A stretch of DNA of 5,554 nucleotides, taken from NCBI GenBank assembly GCA_025996755.1, contig BNTR01000153.1, positions 1-5,554 of the forward strand, read 5' to 3'. The stretch is from Bacteroidia bacterium. GTDB lineage: Bacteria > Bacteroidota > Bacteroidia > Bacteroidales > Azobacteroidaceae. Positions 1 to 5,362 of the stretch are shown piece by piece. Position numbers and translations under genes: made by a program. Position 1 is the stretch's first letter. Each line of letters starts with the position of its first letter. The notes beneath the pieces are model-generated. The model saw only the letters and a list, made by a program, of their open reading frames with translations, did no database searches and had not been told where the DNA came from.

Positions 1-1452
1 GGGCTGGTGAGAAACATTAACCCGTCGCGTATGTTTTGGAATAGCGGGCTGGAAAACTCTAACGGTTCAGACCTCACTATGATTGGCGAGATAATGGACG
101 TGCCGCTCAATGAAGTGGTGCGCCAGTTTGCCAAAACGAAAGAGCAAGCCGAGGAAATACGCAGGCTGTATTTGAACGTTCTCCCCACGGGGCTTGACGG
201 CGGCGCATACGAGAATATGACTACCCGCAAAATGGATAACCTGAACTTTCTCTATCCGTATCAAAACAACCTTTGCCGCGTTATCTTGGTATGGAAGATT
301 GAAAGCAAAGAGCAGTTGCATTGCCACGATACGTTGGATGCCAGCCTTTATTGGGTGGACGATACGGAAAAAGAGCGCAGAGCCATCAAAGCAGAAAACG
401 AGGCGCGTATTGCTGATGCCGTTGCTCATGGCGTTGATCCGGAAGATGTGCTGCTGATTGAGCCTGAATGGACTGTGCGCAAGTTTTGGTATTATCGCTA
501 TTTCACTCCCACCGGTATTGTGCTTGCAGAGGGAGAAAGTCCATACGAAAACGAATCGCACCCTTACAGTCTGAGGTTTCACGGGATGTTTGATGGTGAA
601 GTGCATAGCTTTGTCGGCGACGTGATAGACCAGCAAAAGATGATTAACCGCTATATTACCGGTGATGACTATGCCCGGAGCACCAGCTCACGCACCACTG
701 TTATGTATGACAGTTCCATTCTTGAAAATAATACCCCTGAACAGTTGGCGCATGATGCGGCTAAGCCGGGTGCGATGATTCCGGTTAAAGTGAAGCCGGG
801 GCAAGACTTGAATAGAATGGTTGCTCCTTTCCCGAATACCTATCGCGACAATGGTTCGTTCAACATGATACAGTTGATGATGGGTTTTATTAACGACATT
901 AGCGGGGTGCATGGCGCGGCACAAGGGAAAACGCCGGCATCTGGCACGCCGTCATCGCTGTATGCACAGGAAATTCAACAGTCATCCATCAATCTGATGG
1001 ATATACTTTCATCATTCAACGCATTCAGAACGCAGCGTGATACCAAGTTGCTGAAACTGATACAACAATACTACACACCCGAAATGTATATTAAGATTGC
1101 GGGGAAGGGCTATGCCAAAGAAGCCCATTTTGCGGCAGCCAAAGGTATTGATTTGGATGTAGAAGTGAAACTGATACCCTCTACCAATTCACAGCAGTAT
1201 AAAGCGTTTGAAGACCAGACGCTTATGCAATTGTTTCAGGCAGGATCTATTGATATTAAGATGATGCTACGAAATTCCAATCATCCGTTCAAGGAGCAAC
1301 TCTTGCAAGATTTAGAAGCGCAAGAGGCAGAGATGCAAGAGATGCAAATGCAGCAGCAACAGGCAATGCAGGGACTTCCGCCTGAGATGATGCAACAAAT
1401 GGGTGGTGGTCAGGGTGCGCCGCAGGGTTTGCCGCCTCCGGGAATGCAGTAA
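1..1452 (+). CDS. Phage portal protein, P22/crAss-like type, 5'-partial
   Basis: Portal proteins form the dodecameric ring at the capsid vertex through which DNA is packaged by the terminase and later ejected. The frame is open from the first base of the window and no leader precedes the GTG at position 7, so I read this as the last 483 residues of a longer gene whose start lies upstream; P22-type portals are commonly about 600-800 aa. Signs of the family are a central stretch around nt 565-660 (LRFHGMFDGEVHSFVGDVID, followed by QQKMINRY) and a later helical part around nt 880-1060 with ISGVHGAAQG and IQQSSINLMDI, the usual order in P22-like portals. The last 45 or so residues, from about nt 1315, are rich in Gln, Met, Gly and Pro and probably form a helix followed by a flexible tail. 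The gene is convergent with the terminase, which is unusual. The assignment rests on remembered family patterns, not on a search; the partner terminase supports it strongly. Confidence 0.82.
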   Translation, partial: GLVRNINPSRMFWNSGLENSNGSDLTMIGEIMDVPLNEVVRQFAKTKEQAEEIRRLYLNVLPTGLDGGAYENMTTRKMDNLNFLYPYQNNLCRVILVWKIESKEQLHCHDTLDASLYWVDDTEKERRAIKAENEARIADAVAHGVDPEDVLLIEPEWTVRKFWYYRYFTPTGIVLAEGESPYENESHPYSLRFHGMFDGEVHSFVGDVIDQQKMINRYITGDDYARSTSSRTTVMYDSSILENNTPEQLAHDAAKPGAMIPVKVKPGQDLNRMVAPFPNTYRDNGSFNMIQLMMGFINDISGVHGAAQGKTPASGTPSSLYAQEIQQSSINLMDILSSFNAFRTQRDTKLLKLIQQYYTPEMYIKIAGKGYAKEAHFAAAKGIDLDVEVKLIPSTNSQQYKAFEDQTLMQLFQAGSIDIKMMLRNSNHPFKEQLLQDLEAQEAEMQEMQMQQQQAMQGLPPEMMQQMGGGQGAPQGLPPPGMQ

Positions 1453-1458
1453 ACACTT

Positions 1459-3525
1459 TCAGAAAGTTGAATATCCGGCAAATTCTCTCCGGGGCGATGT
1501 TTCGCGGGGTACAATCTTTTTGGGAATATCCATTATTTTAGGGTCGTAGCAGGCGTGTACGCCTATCATGGTGCACATAATATCGTCGTCGTGACCGCCG
1601 AGCACGTTTCCCATTTTGCCGTCGGGCTTTGTTTCAAAGGCATCCATTTCGTCGCAGGCTATGGCATCGCGTTCAATGTATGTTTCGCCGCCTTTGTCCT
1701 CTGCGTTGTTTCTTAGCATCTTTTGCATGTGCGACACGATGATGTTTTTGCTTTGCGTGGTCATCGGGAAGCCCCACTTGCCGGGGGCACCGTCGCGAAT
1801 ACGCTCGTCGTGGTTTCGGCAATACATGTTATCGTAGCATCCGCCCAGTTCGTCGAGGATGTAGGCGTGGTCGCCCGCTTCTATTTTGCCACGTTCCGTT
1901 TCGTAGGTGTTGCTTTCAAAGATTAGCAGGGCGTTGTCAAACAGCGTGGCTATCTGTGCGGCTTTCCACGCAAGCAAGTCGTGGGGGATATGTCCGCGCC
2001 ACACTCCAGCCACTTCGGGCATCCCGCCAATATCCATCATGCTGATGCGGTCAAAGACTTTGATAACGGAAAAGTCGGCAGCTTCGGAGTGTCCGCCAAT
2101 GTCCACGCTGACAATGTAACGTTCGCTAATTTTCTTTCCGTCCGGCAGTTGCCACAGTTGCAATACCTCGTTGGTGTTTTGCGGGCGTGGTGTTTCTGAA
2201 AATCTGACGTGTTTGAGAGCATCTTCGCCGGTGCGCGCATCGCCGACCACATCGCCGTAATAGACGGCATCGCAGCAGTGCTCACGCATTTGTTGAACCT
2301 CGTAGATATTGAAAACTCGGTTTCCGCTTGTTTGGAATGCCTCAATGTCGTCTGATGGGTATTCTTGGCGCATCATCCATTCGTTGGGCTTTTTCATTAA
2401 CTCCGTCCTATACCATTTTAGATGTTGAAGTGTGCATCCTTTTAGCCACAATGTTTTTTCGTAGTCCGTCAGTGTCCATGCAATCTCTATATCTTCACCC
2501 TTTTTCAGTTCAGTTATGTTCCGGTCACTGTCAAACCATGTTATTAGGATAGGCTTAAAAATACTTTGTTTGTTCTTTGCCCTTTTCCATTCCGTATGAA
2601 AAAAGTTACCAACGCCGTTTGCGGTACTTTCATAGAATATCATTGACAGTGGAACATCCGGTATTCCGGAACAAACGGAGTTAATCATATCTTCCGGACT
2701 TTTTCCTTTGGTTAATACCCAAAAAGCAACTTCGGTACAATGAGCCATACACGTGTCCTCGCCTCTTAAACTATCGGGATTTTGAAATGTTCCGACAGTT
2801 ATGCGTACATCTCTTTCCTTGATAATTCTTGTGTTTTGGCTTCTTTCGTATGGAAGCAAAACCATCTTTTTTCCGTTAACCTCATCTAATCCTTTGAGCA
2901 CCTTAGAATACATACCGCGAATAATTTCGCCGGTATTTTTCTGATGCCCAGCTATTGTACTATTCCATTGTTTACGGTGGAACAGTTGAATCCAAACCAT
3001 GTATAGTTGCACCAGCGTTGAGCCTCCGAATTGGCGGGCTTTTAAGAGTATGAAACGCAAAGGCTCTCCTGCCAAGCGTGCGCGCTCCAATTCTTTGAGA
3101 ACAATTATTTGCTCTCTATTTAATATGAAAGGCACATCCTCTTCAGCAACGTTTTTTTTGTCGGCTTTTGATTTTATTAGAAATTGCGTGGCGGCGGTGT
3201 ATTCAAAATCTGTTTTGTGGCGCAATTCTTCGACTTTGTCAATGATTATTGCGATGTTGTTTTTGGTAGCTTCAATATCATGTGAATCTTCAATGTACTT
3301 TTTGACGCTGCCACATTTCACAAGGCATTTCATAAGCGGGTGTCTCAACATTTCATTGGGGCAGTAGAAGCGCGGGACGAGCAAGCCCTCGACTTCAATG
3401 AGTGTGCGCGGGATGCAGTCGGATCCGTAGCCGATGATTGGGTTGTAGTGCGACCGGAAACTGATTAGTTGCCGAAAACGGGTTTTGTTTTCAGAAACTA
3501 TTGCTTGTGTTTCCTTATCATTCAT
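1459..3525 (-). CDS. terL: Terminase large subunit (packaging ATPase and nuclease)
   Basis: This 688-aa protein is the DNA-packaging motor: an ATPase that pumps DNA through the portal and a nuclease that cuts concatemers. The ATPase half shows a Walker A-like KARQFGGSTL (162-171, the deviant form frequent in terminases), a Walker B-like segment ending HCTEVAFW with catalytic Glu265, and the coupling motif ESTANG (299-304). The RNase H-like nuclease half shows VDIGG with Asp475, IFESN with Glu537, and GHDDDIM with Asp646-648. All key acidic residues are present, so the enzyme looks intact. An N-terminal extension of about 130 residues precedes the ATPase. The ATG overlaps the stop of the 24-aa peptide gene as ATGA, which fixes the start and suggests translational coupling. 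It is the last gene of the - strand unit. Base composition is patchy: about 62% G+C at 3361-3420, 33% at 3121-3180 and 53% at 1801-1860 by hand count, hinting at past recombination inside the gene. Confidence 0.95.
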   Translation of the reverse strand: MNDKETQAIVSENKTRFRQLISFRSHYNPIIGYGSDCIPRTLIEVEGLLVPRFYCPNEMLRHPLMKCLVKCGSVKKYIEDSHDIEATKNNIAIIIDKVEELRHKTDFEYTAATQFLIKSKADKKNVAEEDVPFILNREQIIVLKELERARLAGEPLRFILLKARQFGGSTLVQLYMVWIQLFHRKQWNSTIAGHQKNTGEIIRGMYSKVLKGLDEVNGKKMVLLPYERSQNTRIIKERDVRITVGTFQNPDSLRGEDTCMAHCTEVAFWVLTKGKSPEDMINSVCSGIPDVPLSMIFYESTANGVGNFFHTEWKRAKNKQSIFKPILITWFDSDRNITELKKGEDIEIAWTLTDYEKTLWLKGCTLQHLKWYRTELMKKPNEWMMRQEYPSDDIEAFQTSGNRVFNIYEVQQMREHCCDAVYYGDVVGDARTGEDALKHVRFSETPRPQNTNEVLQLWQLPDGKKISERYIVSVDIGGHSEAADFSVIKVFDRISMMDIGGMPEVAGVWRGHIPHDLLAWKAAQIATLFDNALLIFESNTYETERGKIEAGDHAYILDELGGCYDNMYCRNHDERIRDGAPGKWGFPMTTQSKNIIVSHMQKMLRNNAEDKGGETYIERDAIACDEMDAFETKPDGKMGNVLGGHDDDIMCTMIGVHACYDPKIMDIPKKIVPRETSPRREFAGYSTF

Positions 3526-3596
3526 TTAAGAATAGATACAATTAAAGCCGTTATAGCCAATGCCATTGAAAATAATTGAAATCCTGAAATTTTCAT
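3522..3596 (-). CDS. 24-aa single-helix membrane peptide (p24) before terL
   Basis: A 24-codon frame, too short for usual gene calling: Met-Lys-Ile-Ser-Gly-Phe-Gln, then about 16 mostly hydrophobic residues (LFSMALAITALIVSIL), then a final Lys. This would make one short transmembrane helix. Support for it being real is positional. Its ATG lies 3 nt after the stop of the upstream gene, its TGA overlaps the terminase ATG as ATGA, and it fills a gap that would otherwise be empty in a tightly packed unit. Its start region is also repeated exactly at the start of the second rhomboid copy, where the same ATG opens a conserved frame. No function is known to me. It could be a holin-like or other membrane-active peptide, a target of the neighbouring rhomboid protease, or simply a coupling leader for the terminase. 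Confidence 0.6.
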   Translation of the reverse strand: MKISGFQLFSMALAITALIVSILK

Positions 3597-3606
3597 GGTT
3601 CATTCA
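3583..3606. repeat. 24-bp exact repeat at Y/p24 junction
   Basis: Identical to 4481-4504 in the same orientation. On the - strand it runs from the last codon and stop of gene Y through a 3-nt spacer to the first five codons of p24; the core is TGAACCATGAAAATTTCAGG. It keeps the same stop-spacer-start arrangement at both places. Confidence 0.95.
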
Positions 3607-4055
3607 TTTTTAGAACAACTATTGGAACAACTACACGGAGTATTATTATAATCGATAGTTTCATTAATATCTTTTATGTTAGATATAACTTCAATATAGT
3701 TGTGTTCTATGTCTTTAAGATTTTTATTCAAAGCACTTATGGAAGATGCATGATTATTTATTTGGCGGTAAACTAAACTCATAAGTGATTTAATGGCATC
3801 CCTGCGATTAAAATAAAGGCTGCTTTTAATGAACTCTGAATTATAGAAACCAATATTTAGTTCTTTTCCTGCAATACCGTACAAAATAATTTCTTTTCCA
3901 TCTATTTTAATCAATGGATTTTGTTGTAAACACAAACCTTTTTCTTCTTTAAAACCAACTATTTTAGTACTTTTCAAAGAACAAAACTCGTCTTTAGAAT
4001 CTCCTACCGAAACAAAATACAATTTAGTTCCTACTTTTAACTCTTTCTTTTTCAT
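3600..4055 (-). CDS. Hypothetical protein Y, 151 aa, AT-rich, Cys-rich tail
   Basis: I do not recognise this protein. Residues 1-80 look like a small beta-rich domain (VGTKLYFVSVGDS, then KIVGF and IILYGIAGK). Residues 80-135 (YFNRRDAIKSLMSLVYRQI onward) look helical, possibly coiled coil; the general plan of a small beta domain followed by a helix beginning with an aromatic residue and DAIKSL is common among small phage and mobile-element proteins. The tail is unusual: Cys141, Cys143 and Cys147 within TPCSCSNSCS. It is a predicted soluble protein with no signal peptide. The ATG lies 4 nt after the second rhomboid's stop and the TGA 3 nt before the p24 start, so it is part of the same unit. 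At about 25% G+C at 3901-3960 it is far more AT-rich than the rhomboid and portal genes, which suggests a separate origin. It occupies the same slot after a rhomboid copy as protein X but is not visibly homologous to it. Confidence 0.8.
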   Translation of the reverse strand: MKKKELKVGTKLYFVSVGDSKDEFCSLKSTKIVGFKEEKGLCLQQNPLIKIDGKEIILYGIAGKELNIGFYNSEFIKSSLYFNRRDAIKSLMSLVYRQINNHASSISALNKNLKDIEHNYIEVISNIKDINETIDYNNTPCSCSNSCSKNE

Positions 4056-4485
4056 ATTTTTATAATTTAAAATGTTTACTTTCTGAAATCATCACTTTTG
4101 CCAGCCAATAGAAATATCCGAGCGCGGCGCAGAGTATATGCAGCAATGTGTTTGAATGGGGATTGAAGAATGATATTAGCAATGACACTATCAGGAGTGA
4201 TAGAAATTGCTTTGCGTTCCACGCCCACTTGTCTAACACTTCAAGCAGTTGCATTCCGATGATAGCATACAGCACGCCGCTAAATCCTACTGTTACGGTT
4301 TCGGTGTATGCGCCCGAAGTGGTACAGATGTAAGCGCACAATGCCGATATGATGAATGCCCAGACGTAATCAATGAGTTTGAATTTGCAGTTACGGAGCA
4401 ACATCGCGAAGCAAAAAGAGTTTAGCAATACGTGTATTATTGACGTATGCAGGAATTGATATGTTAAACAGGTTTGCCAGCCTGA
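4047..4485. repeat. 439-bp direct repeat, copy A (R2 and leader of Y)
   Basis: This stretch aligns without gaps to 4831-5269 at an offset of 784 bp. I count 16 mismatches, about 96% identity. It covers the first three codons of gene Y, the 4-nt spacer, and R2 from its fourth codon (Ser-Gly-Trp) to its stop. Identity ends abruptly on the left at the third codon of the following gene and on the right at the TCAGG (- strand) junction, where the flanks become unrelated. Confidence 0.95.
4056..4065 (-). promoter_or_regulatory. AT-rich translation leader of gene Y
   Basis: The - strand reads ATTATAAAAATATG into the Y start and includes the TAA stop of R2. There is no Shine-Dalgarno sequence; an A-rich leader with A at about -3 to -6 is the usual form in Bacteroidota. 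Identical to the leader of gene X, which supports these two starts. Confidence 0.4.
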
Positions 4486-4494
4486 AATTTTCAT
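4060..4494 (-). CDS. Rhomboid-like protein R2, N-terminally cut second copy
   Basis: This 144-aa protein is a near copy of the intact rhomboid R1 downstream in the window: its residues 4-144 match R1 residues 32-172 with 4 substitutions. The first 31 residues of R1, including the first membrane helix, are missing and replaced by Met-Lys-Ile, taken from the start of the p24 gene. The active-site pattern is kept: HTSIIHVLLN (His16, His21, Asn25), GFSG with Ser72, and His119 in HILCAALG. Five membrane helices remain rather than six. The start lies 3 nt after the stop of gene X, and the stop is followed after 4 nt by gene Y. Most base differences from R1 are silent, which argues against it being a long-decaying pseudogene. 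Loss of the first helix and part of the first loop could, however, leave it inactive as a protease; it may be a binding pseudoprotease, an active minimal form, or a recent recombination product on its way out. Confidence 0.8.
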   Translation of the reverse strand: MKISGWQTCLTYQFLHTSIIHVLLNSFCFAMLLRNCKFKLIDYVWAFIISALCAYICTTSGAYTETVTVGFSGVLYAIIGMQLLEVLDKWAWNAKQFLSLLIVSLLISFFNPHSNTLLHILCAALGYFYWLAKVMISESKHFKL

Positions 4495-4504
4495 GGTTCA
4501 TTCA
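4481..4504. repeat. 24-bp exact repeat at X/R2 junction
   Basis: Second copy of 3583-3606. Here it joins the last codon and stop of gene X to the start of R2. Its final five bases (TCAGG on the - strand, 4485-4481) are also the end of the 439-bp repeat. This is the point where p24-derived and rhomboid-derived sequence meet. Confidence 0.95.
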
Positions 4505-4839
4505 ACATCCTTTGTCTTGCAAAAATCTAAAGGAGCGCAACAATCTCCCGGAGACGAATACTTCAAACCGTCTTTTTCAAATTCGGAAACAACAGCTCTT
4601 TCAATTTGTCTCAACGATTCGATGGCATCACCAAAGGAGAGTCCATCAATTTGTCGATACGCTTTTTTAAACGTTCGGTTTGGCGACCAACTCTCATAGC
4701 CATCTTCATAGACAACTTTGTATCCGTCACCTAAACTTTCACTTTCAGGGTCATAATTGCGGATTAAACCCGCTTTCCCTGCTTCGCGATAACTCATCGG
4801 CTCTGCCGATACTACTTTCACTCCTAAATACTTTTTCAT
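4498..4839 (-). CDS. Small phage accessory protein X, 113 aa
   Basis: Residues 1-62 match a pattern I remember from many small accessory proteins of tailed phages: KYLGVKVV-AEPMSYREA near the start, then GYKVVYEDGYESWSP (39-53) and F-KAYR (57-62). In relatives this domain is often followed by a DUF2829-type domain opening with a sequence like GMxFGxAIEALKxG. Here LSFGDAIESLRQI (67-79) resembles that opening, but the expected continuation is absent and the protein ends within about 35 residues with a Cys-containing tail (CCAPLDFC, 100-107). Function is unknown. Some DUF2829 proteins are Thoeris anti-defence proteins (Tad2), but this one lacks most of that domain, so I do not assign that role. 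It is predicted soluble. Its ATG lies 4 nt after the stop of R1 in an AT-rich leader identical to that before gene Y, and its TGA lies 3 nt before the start of R2. Confidence 0.82.
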   Translation of the reverse strand: MKKYLGVKVVSAEPMSYREAGKAGLIRNYDPESESLGDGYKVVYEDGYESWSPNRTFKKAYRQIDGLSFGDAIESLRQIERAVVSEFEKDGLKYSSPGDCCAPLDFCKTKDVE

Positions 4840-5269
4840 ATTTTTATAATTTAAATTGTTTACTTTCTGAAATTATCACTTTTGCCAGCCAATAGAAATA
4901 TCCGAGCGCGGCGCAGAGTATATGTAGCAATGTGTTTGAATGGGGATTGAAGAATGATATTAGCAATGACACTATCAGGAGTGATAGAAATTGCTTTGCG
5001 TTCCACGCCCACTTGTCTAACACTTCAAGCAGTTGCATCCCTATGATAGCATACAGCACGCCGCTAAATCCTACGGTGACGGTTTCGGTGTATGCGCCCG
5101 AAGTGGTACAGATGTAAGCGCACAGTGCTGATATGCTGAATGCCCAGACGTAATCAATGAATTTGAATTTGCAGTTACGTAGCAACATCGCGAAGCAAAA
5201 AGAGTTCAGCAATACGTGTATTATTGACGTATGCAGGAATTGATATGTGAGACAGGTTTGCCAACCTGA
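4831..5269. repeat. 439-bp direct repeat, copy B (R1 and leader of X)
   Basis: This is the partner of 4047-4485 in the same orientation. It covers the first three codons of gene X, the 4-nt spacer and codons 32-172 of R1. Sequence to its right encodes the R1 N-terminal 31 residues and has no counterpart in copy A, so copy B is the complete form and copy A the cut one. Confidence 0.95.
4840..4849 (-). promoter_or_regulatory. AT-rich translation leader of gene X
   Basis: Same ATTATAAAAATATG arrangement as before gene Y, including the TAA stop of R1 and a 4-nt AAAT spacer. It lies inside the 439-bp repeat, so its conservation could be by descent as well as by function. Confidence 0.4.
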
Positions 5270-5362
5270 TACGGAATGGAAGCCGCAGGTTTCTTTGTCT
5301 AATCCTGTGAAATGGAGTAGAAACAATAGTAATGGGGCTGTGTATTTTATGTGTTTTTCCAT
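4844..5362 (-). CDS. Rhomboid family intramembrane serine protease R1
   Basis: Rhomboids cleave membrane proteins inside the bilayer using a Ser-His dyad. This 172-aa protein has the core family signature in order: GWQTCLTYQFLHTSIIHVLLN with His44, His49 and Asn53 (the HxxxxHxxxN motif of the second helix), VGFSGVLY with nucleophile Ser100 (GxSG), and HILCAALG with catalytic His147 and Gly154 (HxxGxxxG with Cys in place of the first Gly). The Asn53 to Ser100 spacing of 47 equals that of Asn154 to Ser201 in E. coli GlpG. Six hydrophobic segments are visible at about 8-20, 45-62, 70-88, 96-115, 123-138 and 145-163, so this is a minimal six-helix form with no extra domain. The ATG lies inside the end of the upstream partial gene (16-nt overlap), with no Shine-Dalgarno sequence. 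It shares a 439-bp repeat with R2. Substrate and role in the phage are unknown. Confidence 0.88.
   Translation of the reverse strand: MEKHIKYTAPLLLFLLHFTGLDKETCGFHSVSGWQTCLTYQFLHTSIIHVLLNSFCFAMLLRNCKFKFIDYVWAFSISALCAYICTTSGAYTETVTVGFSGVLYAIIGMQLLEVLDKWAWNAKQFLSLLIVSLLISFFNPHSNTLLHILCAALGYFYWLAKVIISESKQFKL

Noticed and set aside
7..9. GTG at position 7 as the true start of the portal protein
   Set aside because: The frame is open to the window edge, there is no leader, and the protein would be shorter than typical portals; it is more likely an internal Val codon.
67..636. Long open frame (189 codons) on the - strand opposite the portal gene
   Set aside because: It lies fully antisense to a recognisable portal coding sequence, has no leader, and its translation shows no family pattern; it is an antisense shadow.
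1450..1470. Possible bidirectional terminator between portal and terL (ACTTT-CAG-AAAGT)
   Set aside because: The stem is only 5 A/T-rich base pairs with no T tract on either side; too weak to call a terminator.
2999..3367. 122-codon open frame on the + strand within terL
   Set aside because: It is antisense to the terminase N-terminal region and has no initiation signal or neighbours on that strand.
4148..5117. Paired 61-codon + strand frames at 4148-4333 and 4932-5117 as a repeated small gene
   Set aside because: They are identical only because they lie antisense within the duplicated rhomboid; the selection pattern follows the - strand reading frame.
4047..5269. Direct repeats as ends of an insertion sequence or composite transposon
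   Set aside because: The repeats are coding sequence in the same orientation with no terminal inverted repeats, no transposase and no target-site duplication; tandem recombination explains them better.
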